Position numbers and translations under genes: made by a program
Shown here: positions 57,010 through 64,000 of the stretch, piece after piece
How positions within the stretch are numbered: the stretch's first letter is position 1
How the letters are laid out: every line of letters starts with the position of its first letter
Notes under the pieces: generated by a model
Told to the model about the DNA's origin: nothing
What the model saw: the letters and a program-made list of their open reading frames with translations, nothing else
Databases searched by the model: none
NCBI GenBank assembly: GCA_019449655.1
Contig: JAHQXD010000003.1
Span: 265,408 to 329,407, forward strand
Source of the DNA: Ferrigenium straubiae
GTDB taxonomy: Bacteria > Pseudomonadota > Gammaproteobacteria > Burkholderiales > Gallionellaceae
DNA length: 64,000 nucleotides
Reading direction: 5' to 3'

Positions 57010-57672
57010 CTACACCAGTACGCGGAACATGGCGAAGAGCAGATAGATGCTTCCCAGCAGGAGCAACCAGCCGCTTTGCCGCGCGTGGTGCGCGACAAAG
57101 CGGTCTATCCCCTCGCGCGGCACATCCATCGCCTTGGTCGCATGGCGCGAGGACACCCACCGGTTAGCTTCTGTTTCCATACCGCGCAGCAGGCTGGGGC
57201 GCAGCCACAGGAACAGCCCGGCGATGAGCGCGACCGCCGCGCCGGTCAACAGGCTCAGCACCATGACATCAAGCAGCCAGTCGAGCAGCACGGGCTGGAC
57301 CATGCTTCCCAAATGCCGCAGCACATATGGCTTGTCGAAGAAGAAACCGAAGTAAATGAAAATGTAGGCAGCCCCTGCAGCGACGACAACCCCAGCCATG
57401 GTATGGTATTGATAGAACCAGCGCTCGATGCTGATGCTGCGATCCAGCCACCTTGTGATGTGGCGCATGGAAATCCACCGGTTGGCGAGGCGGTTGATGC
57501 GTTCCAGAAGATGCGGCCTGAAGATGAGCGTGAGCCCGATCATGGTACCGATCAATGCACCAACAAGCAGGAAAATGGCCAGCGTCTGCCACAGGATGAT
57601 GTCGGTCGGATTAGTGCGCAATCCCTGCCTCCCTTCTCTTTCCACGACGCCCATCGCGTGCCGGTGCATCAT
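57010..57672 (-). CDS. Four-helix membrane protein with an internal duplication
   Basis: 220 residues. Four hydrophobic helices in two pairs. After the first is RPHLLERINRLANRWISMRH; after the third is RPSLLRGMETEANRWVSSRH: two similar R-P-x-L-L..ANRW.S.RH blocks about 90 residues apart, each followed by a short Asp-bearing helix, so the gene arose by duplication. No family recognised. It sits between mshF and mshA, in the position mshB has in Vibrio, so a role in pilus work is possible but not shown. Confidence 0.7.
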   Translation of the reverse strand: MMHRHAMGVVEREGRQGLRTNPTDIILWQTLAIFLLVGALIGTMIGLTLIFRPHLLERINRLANRWISMRHITRWLDRSISIERWFYQYHTMAGVVVAAGAAYIFIYFGFFFDKPYVLRHLGSMVQPVLLDWLLDVMVLSLLTGAAVALIAGLFLWLRPSLLRGMETEANRWVSSRHATKAMDVPREGIDRFVAHHARQSGWLLLLGSIYLLFAMFRVLV

Positions 57673-57816
57673 CGATCATTGTGACACCCGTGGCCTGCGC
57701 CGAAATGACATGGATTTTTTAATTCCCGGTTCCATTCTGAATAATGGGGCGCTGTCTATGTAAGCCAATATACATAGTTGCATGTTTAGTGGGAATACAT
57801 AGTTCGCTGTATCCGG

Positions 57817-58347
57817 TCAAAACCACAAATAAGGCTCGACCGGTTCGAACAGCATGCCGGTCAACTCGGCGGCCTCCGCCTGCAACGAGGGCAGGCGCGA
57901 AGTTTCATAGCTGGTGACAACATGGAAGCGTATCCATTTCCTGCCGTCCTTGCCTGGCCTGAAGTAGCTGGCGTTGCGCACCACGTAGATCAGGTCGCGC
58001 GTCCTGAGGTCGAACACCCAGTTGCCGGACTCCACGGACAGCGGGGTGGTGTCGTAGAATTCCCCGGCGTAGTTGGGCGGCTTCTTCTGCAGCCAGTTCA
58101 TCGGGTTGTCCTGCGCCAGAGCCGCCACGTCGGAAGGCTTGCCGCGCGTCAATATCTGGCCGTATTGCATGACCAGCGCGCTCTGTATCGACGCCGCCAC
58201 GCCTTCCATGGCGATTTTCTCGGCCTGCTCCTGGTAGAACAGCATGCGGTCGGCAAACAAGCCCATCAGCACAGCGACGATGGTGATGACTACGATCAGT
58301 TCGAGGAGGGTGAAGCCTCTTGCTCCTGCAGTTGCCTTCTTGCTCAT
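57817..58347 (-). CDS. mshF: MshF-like pseudopilin
   Basis: 176 residues from 58347. Leader ARG/FTLLELIVVITIVAVLMGLF: a prepilin cut with Glu5, then a helix, and a C-terminal domain with SGNWVFDLRTRDLIYVVRN and GRKWIRFHVVTSY. The start overlaps the mshG stop (ATGA). The assignment to mshF rests on position more than on sequence. Confidence 0.75.
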   Translation of the reverse strand: MSKKATAGARGFTLLELIVVITIVAVLMGLFADRMLFYQEQAEKIAMEGVAASIQSALVMQYGQILTRGKPSDVAALAQDNPMNWLQKKPPNYAGEFYDTTPLSVESGNWVFDLRTRDLIYVVRNASYFRPGKDGRKWIRFHVVTSYETSRLPSLQAEAAELTGMLFEPVEPYLWF

Positions 58348-59585
58348 CTCCGCATCGCCGCCTTGCCGAGGTCCCACATCGGCAGGAACACGCCGAGTGC
58401 GAGGATCAGCACCAGGACGCCGAGGAACACGATCAGGATCGGTTCGATTTGCGAGCTCAGGGTCTTGACCTCGTATTCGACCTCGCGCTGGTACATGTCG
58501 GCAACCTCGAACATCAGCCCGTCCAGGTCGCCGGTCTCTTCGCCGATCGCGATCATCTGCAGCACCACCGGATTGAACACGCCGGCGTCGACCGCGGTGC
58601 GCAGGATGCTCTCACCGCGCTCCACGCCCTCGCGCATCTGCTCGACGCGCCTGCGCATGAATTCGTTGTCCACCACCATCGCGACCACATTCATCCCCTG
58701 CAGCACCGGCATGCCGCTCTTGAAGGAAAGCGCCATGCTGCGCGCGAAGCGCGCCAGGGTGGACTTGAGGATGATGTTCCCCGCGATCGGCAGCCTGAAT
58801 TTGTACCTGTCCCACTGGTAGCGCCCTGCCGGCGTGTTGATCCAGGAACGGAAGCCCAGCACCGCGGCGGTCACCAGAGCCAGCATCAGGAGCCAGTAGC
58901 TCACCATGAAATTGGAAAAACCGACCAGCATCCTGGTCATGAGCGGCAGCTCGGCGTGAAAGCCCTCGAACACCTTGGCGAATGCGGGAATGACGAACAG
59001 GTTGATGACCACGATGGCGATCACCATCGCCAGTATCACGAAAGTGGGGTAGCGCATCGCGGTCTTGATGCGCTCGCGCATGTCGCGTTCGAATTCCAGG
59101 TGGTCGTACAGGCGGATGAAGGTTTCGTCGAGCATGCCGGTCATTTCGCCCACCTGCACCATGCTGACGTAGAACGCCGAAAAAACCTTGGGGTGGCGGC
59201 GCATCGCCGTGCTGAGCTCGCGCCCGCTGTCCAGGCTCTCGCGCAGATCCTGGATCATCGCGGCAAAGGCCGGGTTCTGCGCCGATTCCTGCAAACCCGC
59301 CAGTGCACGCATGATCGGTACGCCGGCCTTGAGCAGGGTGTACATCTGGCGGCTGAACAGCTGCAAATCCATCGGGGTGACGGGTTTCTCCCGGAACAGC
59401 CGCTTGAACCAGTCCGGCGGCCTGGCCACCGTGCCGCCTCCCGCCCCGATAAACGCCTTGATTTCGAGGGGCGTGATGCCGTTCTTCGCGAGCTGGTCGG
59501 CAACCACTCCGCTGTCATCGCCTTCCAGCGTGCCCTCCACCAGATCGCCGCGCGCATTGCGCCCCCTGTAGGCGAAAACGCTCAT
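58344..59585 (-). CDS. mshG: MshG inner-membrane platform protein (GspF/PilC family)
   Basis: 413 residues. MSVFAYRGRNARGDLVEGTL N-terminus, then two GspF domains with three membrane helices; QLFSRQMYTLLKAGVPIMRAL and LARFARSMALSFKSGMPVLQ are family motifs. It anchors the MshE motor and pilin extraction. It lies two bases after mshE. Confidence 0.95.
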   Translation of the reverse strand: MSVFAYRGRNARGDLVEGTLEGDDSGVVADQLAKNGITPLEIKAFIGAGGGTVARPPDWFKRLFREKPVTPMDLQLFSRQMYTLLKAGVPIMRALAGLQESAQNPAFAAMIQDLRESLDSGRELSTAMRRHPKVFSAFYVSMVQVGEMTGMLDETFIRLYDHLEFERDMRERIKTAMRYPTFVILAMVIAIVVINLFVIPAFAKVFEGFHAELPLMTRMLVGFSNFMVSYWLLMLALVTAAVLGFRSWINTPAGRYQWDRYKFRLPIAGNIILKSTLARFARSMALSFKSGMPVLQGMNVVAMVVDNEFMRRRVEQMREGVERGESILRTAVDAGVFNPVVLQMIAIGEETGDLDGLMFEVADMYQREVEYEVKTLSSQIEPILIVFLGVLVLILALGVFLPMWDLGKAAMRR

Positions 59586-59587
59586 CG

Positions 59588-61291
59588 TCAGTCTTCCAGC
59601 CGGCCGCTGATGCTCATCACCTCAATGACCGTGGTGCGGCCCTGCTTCAATTGCGCCAGTGCGTGATCGAGTATGGTTTTGCCTTGCATATGCCGCCGCG
59701 CGGCTTCCACAAAGTGGCTGACGCTTTCATGCGCCGCCGCCGTGACCAACTCATGATCCATTTCCAGCATTTCATACACGCCCATGCGGCCGCGATAACC
59801 GGTGCCATTGCAATGCGAACAGCCGCGCCCGTGCAGCAAGCCCCCCCATTGATCGGGCGGCACGCCTTCGGCCTCCAGCCATACGCCTTCCTGCGGTGTG
59901 GGAACATACGCTTCGCTGCAGCTTCCGCAGACGCGCCGCAGCAAGCGCTGCGCGATGGCGACCTGTACCGTCGAGGCCACCATGAAGCGCGGTATCCCCA
60001 TATCCATCAGACGAAACAACGTGCCGGCGGCGTCGCGGGTGTGCAGCGTGGAGAACACCAGGTGGCCGGTCATCGCGGCGCGCAGACCGATTTGCGCGGT
60101 TTCTGCATCGCGCATCTCGCCGACCAAGATCACGTCCGGATCCTGGCGCAGCGCGGAACGCAGCACGCGCGCAAAGGTCAGTTCGATCTTCTCATTCACC
60201 TGCACCTGATTGATGCCGGGCAGGCGATACTCCACCGGGTCTTCCACGGTGATGATCTTCCGGTCGATGGTGTTGATCTCGGCCAGCGCGGAATAAAGGG
60301 TCGTGGTCTTGCCGCTGCCGGTCGGCCCGGTCACCAGCACCATGCCGTTGCTGCGTCGCGTGATCTCGCGGAAGCGCTTCAGCATATCGGGGGGCATACC
60401 CAGCTTGTCCAGGCCGATCATGCCGCTCTCCTGGCGCAGCAAACGCATCACCACCGCCTCGCCGTATTGCGTGGGGCAGGTGGCGATACGCACATCCACG
60501 CCCTGTTCGCGCACCCGCACATGGAAGCGCCCGTCCTGAGGCAGGCGCTTTTCGGATATGTCTAGGCCGGACATCAGCTTGAGGCGCAACACCAGCGCGG
60601 GGGCGATCTTGTTGTCGGCTTCGGTCTGCAGGTGCAGCGAGCCGTCGATACGGAAGCGGATCATCAGACGGCCTTCCTGCGGCTCGATGTGGACGTCGGA
60701 CGCGCGAATCTGCGTGGCATCGTCGAACATGGTCTGCAGCAGTTTCACCACCGGCGCCTCCTCGGTGCCGGCGGTGGCGGTCAGCGCGCCGAAGTCCACA
60801 TAGGTATCGCCCAGATCTTCGCTGAGCTCACGCGCCAATCCGGTGATTTCCTCCGTGCGCCGGTAGCCCCGGTCGATACTCTCCAGCAACTGCCCTTCGG
60901 TGACCACCGCCACGTCGATATCGCGCCTGACGACACGCGCGATCTCGTCGTAGGCGAACAGGTCGGTGGGGTCGGCCATGCCGATCAGCAACAGGTGGTT
61001 GCGTTCCTCCAGCACGATTGCGCGAAAACGCCGCGCCTGGTTTTCCGGCAGCAGCCGGACCAGCTCGGGGTTGATGTTGAAGAATTTGAGATTGATATAG
61101 GGGATGTTGAGCTGCTTGGCGAGCGCCTCGGAAATCTGCTCTTCGGTGACAAAGGCATTATCCGCCAGCACGCGTCCCAGCTTGCGCCCGCTGCGCTTTT
61201 GCTGTTCGAGCGCAAACTTGAGCTGATCCAGCGATATGAGCCCCTGCTGAACCAGCAAATCGCCCAAGCGAACTTTTTCCGGACGCGCCAT
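59588..61291 (-). CDS. mshE: MshE pilus extension ATPase with MshEN c-di-GMP domain
   Basis: 567 residues. N-terminal MshEN domain has two stretches of the c-di-GMP motif: RLGDLLVQQGLISLDQLKFA (from residue 8) and KLGRVLADNAFVTEEQISEA. Then a second N-terminal subdomain and the GspE/PilB core: Walker A GPTGSGKTTTLYSAL, Asp-box ITVEDPVEYRL, Walker B and HTRDAAGTLFRLMDMG, with a C-terminal tetracysteine zinc site (CGSC and CSHC). Drives pilin assembly, presumably on c-di-GMP binding. First gene of the locus, divergent from trmL. Confidence 0.96.
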   Translation of the reverse strand: MARPEKVRLGDLLVQQGLISLDQLKFALEQQKRSGRKLGRVLADNAFVTEEQISEALAKQLNIPYINLKFFNINPELVRLLPENQARRFRAIVLEERNHLLLIGMADPTDLFAYDEIARVVRRDIDVAVVTEGQLLESIDRGYRRTEEITGLARELSEDLGDTYVDFGALTATAGTEEAPVVKLLQTMFDDATQIRASDVHIEPQEGRLMIRFRIDGSLHLQTEADNKIAPALVLRLKLMSGLDISEKRLPQDGRFHVRVREQGVDVRIATCPTQYGEAVVMRLLRQESGMIGLDKLGMPPDMLKRFREITRRSNGMVLVTGPTGSGKTTTLYSALAEINTIDRKIITVEDPVEYRLPGINQVQVNEKIELTFARVLRSALRQDPDVILVGEMRDAETAQIGLRAAMTGHLVFSTLHTRDAAGTLFRLMDMGIPRFMVASTVQVAIAQRLLRRVCGSCSEAYVPTPQEGVWLEAEGVPPDQWGGLLHGRGCSHCNGTGYRGRMGVYEMLEMDHELVTAAAHESVSHFVEAARRHMQGKTILDHALAQLKQGRTTVIEVMSISGRLED

Positions 61292-61390
61292 AATTCTTCT
61301 CCCAGACTATTTTTATTGCGTGCTGACCTCAACGAGTCAGGAAATTAGCCCTTTTTCCCGACACTGACAAGCCTTAGCGGGCATTATTTC

Positions 61391-61891
61391 ATGTTCCATG
61401 TGATCCTGTACCAGCCGGAAATTCCCCCGAACACCGGCAACATCATCCGCCTTTGCGCCAACACCGGCTGCGGGTTACATTTGATCCGACCGCTCGGCTT
61501 CACGCTGGAAGACAAACAGCTCGTCCGCGCCGGGCTGGACTATCACGAATTCGCGGCCTTGCGCGTATATGACACCCTGCAGGACTGCCTGAAGGCATTC
61601 GACCCGGCGCGCGTTTTCGCCATGACCACCAAGGGTTCGCAGCCGTTTCACGCGGCCCGCTACCGCGAGGGGGATGCCTTCCTGTTCGGCCCCGAAAGCC
61701 GCGGCCTGCCCGCCGAAGTGCTGGATCGATTCGATGCCGGACACCGGCTGCGCCTACCGATGCTGCCGCACAGCCGCAGCCTGAATCTGTCGAACGCGGC
61801 GGCTGTGGCGGTGTTCGAGGCGTGGCGGCAATGCGGTTTTTTGGGAGAAGGGAAAAACGGAGAAGGTGGAAGGGAGAAGGAGGAAGGGTAA
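61391..61891 (+). CDS. trmL: tRNA (cytidine/uridine-34-2'-O)-methyltransferase with repeat-derived tail
   Basis: 166 residues. SPOUT enzyme methylating the wobble base of tRNA-Leu isoacceptors. LYQPEIPPNTGNIIRLCANT, HLIRPLGFTLEDKQLVRAGL, FGPESRGLPAE and LRLPMLPHSRSLNLSNAAAV are the trefoil-knot blocks. The fold ends near residue 152 (RQCGFLG); the last 14 residues, rich in Gly, Glu and Lys, and the stop are encoded by the GAAGGG repeat. Confidence 0.93.
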   Translation: MFHVILYQPEIPPNTGNIIRLCANTGCGLHLIRPLGFTLEDKQLVRAGLDYHEFAALRVYDTLQDCLKAFDPARVFAMTTKGSQPFHAARYREGDAFLFGPESRGLPAEVLDRFDAGHRLRLPMLPHSRSLNLSNAAAVAVFEAWRQCGFLGEGKNGEGGREKEEG

Positions 61892-61930
61892 GTTATCGCG
61901 GCCCCCGGTTTTACCCTTCCCCCTTCTCTT
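61869..61930. repeat. GGGAGAAGGG-type dispersed inverted repeat, copy B
   Basis: GAAGGGAGAAGG..GAAGGGTAA (61869-61891) faces TTTTACCCTTCCCCCTTC. It lies between convergent trmL and gpsA; the TAA is the trmL stop. Pair of the copy at 33618-33677. Confidence 0.7.
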
Positions 61931-62973
61931 CAGAATTCCGTATTCGGCGCGCGATTGAGCAAGGCTTCCACCGCGTCCGCCGCCGGCAGCTGTTCGTAAA
62001 GGATGCGATGCACCGCCTCGCAGATCGGCATTGCAACATCCAGGCGTTGCGCAAGGCGGTGCACCTCGCGCACTGTGTAGACGCCTTCGGCAACATGCCC
62101 GAGGCGGTTCAGTATCCCGGACAGGTCATGCTGCTGCGCCAGCAGCAGGCCGACCTGGCGATTGCGCGACAAATCGCCGGTACAGGTGAGGATCAGGTCG
62201 CCCGCGCCGGACAGGCCGCCCAGCGTCTCGGGGCGCCCGCCGAGCTTCAGGCCGAGCCGGCTAATTTCGGCTATGCCGCGTGTCAGCAAGGCGGCACGCG
62301 CGTTATGCCCCAGCCCCATGCCGTCGCAGATGCCGGCAGCGATTGCCATCACGTTCTTGACCGCACCGCCGACCTCCACGCCGATCACATCGTTGCTCGC
62401 ATAGATGCGCAGGCGCGCGTGATGCAGGGCATGTGCCGTGCGTTGCGCAAACTCCTCGTCGGCGGAGGCAAACGTCAATGCGGCAGGAAGGCCGCGCGCA
62501 ACTTCCTGCGCGAAACTGGGGCCGGACAGCACGCCGCGCGGAAATTCCTGCGGCAGCGCCTCGGCGGCAACCTGGTGCGGAAGCAAGGAAGTTTCCGCCT
62601 CGAAACCCTTGCACACCCACACCACTCCCGGAAATTTTACATTGCCTTTCTCGTTTGTCCTTTCTCCCGCTTGCGGGAGAGAGTTAGAGAGAGGGAAGCG
62701 GCTGGCAATCTGCTGCAAAATGGAACGCAACGCCGCAACGGGAACGGCAACGATCGCCAACTCCGCACCGCCCAGGGCAGAGGGAAGGTCCGCACTCAAA
62801 TCGATGTTTTCCGGCAACGGAATATCCGGAAGAAAGCGCTGGTTGAGGCGCGTAGCGCGCATCGCCTCAACATGGTCGGCATCGATCGACCACAGCGTGA
62901 CACGATGATGGGCAGCCAGGCTGATGGCGAGTGCAGTTCCCCATGCGCCCGCACCGATGACTGTAATATTCAT
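61930..62973 (-). CDS. gpsA: Glycerol-3-phosphate dehydrogenase [NAD(P)+] with in-frame repeat insert
   Basis: 347 residues. Makes sn-glycerol-3-phosphate for phospholipids. ITVIGAGAWGTALAISLA dinucleotide site, VWVCKGFEA, GPSFAQEVARGLPAALTFAS, VGGAVKNVMAIAAGICDGMG with the catalytic Lys, and GAGDLILTCTG. About 20 extra residues at 92-110 (FPLSNSLPQAGERTNEKG) come from a dispersed repeat and are not part of the normal family, but the reading frame is kept and the active site is intact. Confidence 0.94.
   Translation of the reverse strand: MNITVIGAGAWGTALAISLAAHHRVTLWSIDADHVEAMRATRLNQRFLPDIPLPENIDLSADLPSALGGAELAIVAVPVAALRSILQQIASRFPLSNSLPQAGERTNEKGNVKFPGVVWVCKGFEAETSLLPHQVAAEALPQEFPRGVLSGPSFAQEVARGLPAALTFASADEEFAQRTAHALHHARLRIYASNDVIGVEVGGAVKNVMAIAAGICDGMGLGHNARAALLTRGIAEISRLGLKLGGRPETLGGLSGAGDLILTCTGDLSRNRQVGLLLAQQHDLSGILNRLGHVAEGVYTVREVHRLAQRLDVAMPICEAVHRILYEQLPAADAVEALLNRAPNTEF
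62651..62696. repeat. CTCTCCCGCAAGCGGG-type dispersed repeat, copy B, inside gpsA
   Basis: The reverse complement of this 46-base stretch matches the element at 40558-40603 at most positions, with an identical 16-base core. It lies within the gpsA reading frame and supplies the extra residues there. Confidence 0.8.
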
Positions 62974-62977
62974 CCTG

Positions 62978-63439
62978 TTAATCGCCCCAGACTTCGGTGC
63001 TGCGCACGTAACCTGTATCCCCGTCCTGATGGCGCACCTTGACCCAGCCGGTGCCGGTCGATTCGAGGCGCTCCAGCGCTACCTGCTGGCGCACCTGGAA
63101 CAGGCGTGCCGCGCCCGGGTCAGGCTCGGCGCGCACATCCAGCAGCGGCGGCAACGCAAACACGTAGCGCTTGCTGCTCAGCGCGCGCTTCTCCACCCAG
63201 TACAACCCTCCGGAGCGGTCGCGCACCTTGACCCAGCTGTCCAGCGCAACCACTTGTTCAAAGGGCATATAGCGATTCACCACAAACAGCTTTTTCGCCT
63301 TGAGCGAGGGCGCGTCGTAAAGGATCGCACTGCTCTCGCCGACCGACACATACTCCACCGCACTGGCCGCAGTCGCGCCGCACAGCAGCACGACTGCGGC
63401 TATCAAACCGGCCAGATACGATGAATGGCGCAGTTTCAT
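62978..63439 (-). CDS. Secreted SH3-domain protein
   Basis: 153 residues from 63439 (ATG shares one base with the secB TGA). Signal peptide (LAGLIAAVVLLCGATAASA), then two SH3b-like modules: VEYVSVGESSAILYDAPS and DVRAEPDPGAARLFQVRQQ, ending GWVKVRHQDGDTGYVRSTEV. Bacterial SH3 proteins of this type are periplasmic and often bind peptidoglycan. Same strand and overlap with secB indicate an operon. Function unknown. Confidence 0.85.
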   Translation of the reverse strand: MKLRHSSYLAGLIAAVVLLCGATAASAVEYVSVGESSAILYDAPSLKAKKLFVVNRYMPFEQVVALDSWVKVRDRSGGLYWVEKRALSSKRYVFALPPLLDVRAEPDPGAARLFQVRQQVALERLESTGTGWVKVRHQDGDTGYVRSTEVWGD

Positions 63440-63900
63440 CAGTGAGTGGTAGCCGCCGCGATCTGTTCCTGCTTGTGCTGCTGGTAAAGCAGGTCGAAGT
63501 TGACCGGGTTCAGCATCACCGGCGCAAATCCGGCGCGCACGGTAAGGTTGGAAACCACTTCGCGCAAATACGGGAACAGGATGTTCGGGCACATCACCGA
63601 CAACACCGGTTCCATGTCTTCGCTGGGCAAATTGCTCAGGCGGAAGATGCCGGCCTGTTTGACCTCGATCAGGAACATCACTTTTTCGCCGATCTTGGCC
63701 GTCACCGTGTTGGTGATCACCACTTCGTATACGTCCGCGTCAATCTTCCCGGTCTGGGTATTCAATTGCACGTCGATATTGGGGCTTTCGCGCTCCAGAA
63801 AAATATTCGGCGCGTGCGGAATCTCCAGCGAGAGATCCTTCACGTAGATTTTTTCGATGTTGAATACGGGTTGATTGTTTTCCTGTGTTGCTTCAGTCAC
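63439..63900 (-). CDS. secB: Protein-export chaperone SecB
   Basis: 153 residues from a GTG at 63900 with GAGGAG upstream; the open frame to 63987 lacks a site. NIEKIYVKDLSLEIPHAPN, VFLIEVKQAGIFRLSNL-like segment, and CPNILFPYLREVVSNLTVRA are the SecB strands. It holds preproteins unfolded for SecA. It follows grxC by 16 bases, the common grxC-secB order. Confidence 0.95.
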   Translation of the reverse strand: MTEATQENNQPVFNIEKIYVKDLSLEIPHAPNIFLERESPNIDVQLNTQTGKIDADVYEVVITNTVTAKIGEKVMFLIEVKQAGIFRLSNLPSEDMEPVLSVMCPNILFPYLREVVSNLTVRAGFAPVMLNPVNFDLLYQQHKQEQIAAATTH

Positions 63901-63916
63901 GTCTTTCTCCTCTTTG

Positions 63917-64000
63917 TTATATTGCCAAAAGTTTATCCAGTTCACCGGCATGATCGAGCGCTGCCAGATCGTCATAGCCGCCAACATGTTTGCCGCCGAT
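63917..64000 (-). CDS. grxC: Glutaredoxin 3, C-terminal end only
   Basis: 27 codons and the stop are visible; the gene runs off the right edge. The visible end is IGGKHVGGYDDLAALDHAGE followed by LDKLLAI, the GSH-binding GG-x-DD loop and last helix of GrxC. It is the usual neighbour of secB. Confidence 0.85.
   Translation of the reverse strand: MGGKHVGGYDDLAALDHAGELDKLLAI

Noticed and set aside
56880..57098. 72-codon frame at the end of the four-helix protein gene
   Set aside because: Overlaps it in another frame, no features of its own.

Overview
The window looks like chromosomal DNA of a GC-rich betaproteobacterium. The best guess is Nitrosomonadales, possibly Gallionellaceae, judged from protein character, the bioBFHCD and ftsK-lolA-rarA-serS layouts and an MSHA-type pilus locus. 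That is an inference from recognised families, not from a search. Nearly all of the window is coding. No rRNA, prophage, transposase or CRISPR array was seen. The only RNA gene is one tRNA-Ser(CGA).

Layout. Positions 1-5.5 kb hold trpC (cut by the left edge), proA, a dihydrolipoyl dehydrogenase and a Cache-PAS-GGDEF diguanylate cyclase. Positions 5.6-12.1 kb are a looser accessory stretch: a DUF4197 protein, a YqaA-like membrane protein, three VOC-fold proteins, a one-heme secreted protein, acylphosphatase, a GDSL lipoprotein and a solitary integron-type attC site behind two cassette-like genes. Positions 12.1-25.2 kb are housekeeping: pepA, thyA-folA, rlhA, hslR, a large Orn/Lys/Arg decarboxylase with an overlapping upstream small ORF, dcd, metG, cysG and the tRNA. 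Positions 25.3-36.6 kb carry mltF, a K+ channel-like gene, serS, an AlgI/AlgJ-like O-acetylation pair, rarA, lolA, ftsK and a NarL-type response regulator. Positions 36.7-42.8 kb are sco, a SafE-like gene and bioDCHFB, with comF divergent from bioB.

Positions 43.6-61.3 kb, all on the minus strand, form a nearly complete MSHA-type (type IVa-like) pilus system: mshE-G-F, a four-helix membrane protein, mshA-C-D-O-P-Q, then mshI-(PilN)-J-K-L-M-N. MshE is the motor ATPase and carries a two-motif MshEN c-di-GMP binding domain. MshG is the platform, MshL the outer-membrane secretin, I/PilN/J/K the alignment complex, A/C/D/O/P/F the prepilin-like subunits and MshQ a large adhesin-like protein. A strong terminator follows the major pilin gene mshA. 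The right end has trmL, gpsA, an SH3-domain protein, secB and the 3' end of grxC.

The most unusual feature is a set of short dispersed inverted repeats belonging to several families. Most lie between genes. Some sit inside or at the edges of genes: in frame in bioH and gpsA, forming the tail of trmL, forming the N-terminus of sco, and holding the stop codon of bioB.
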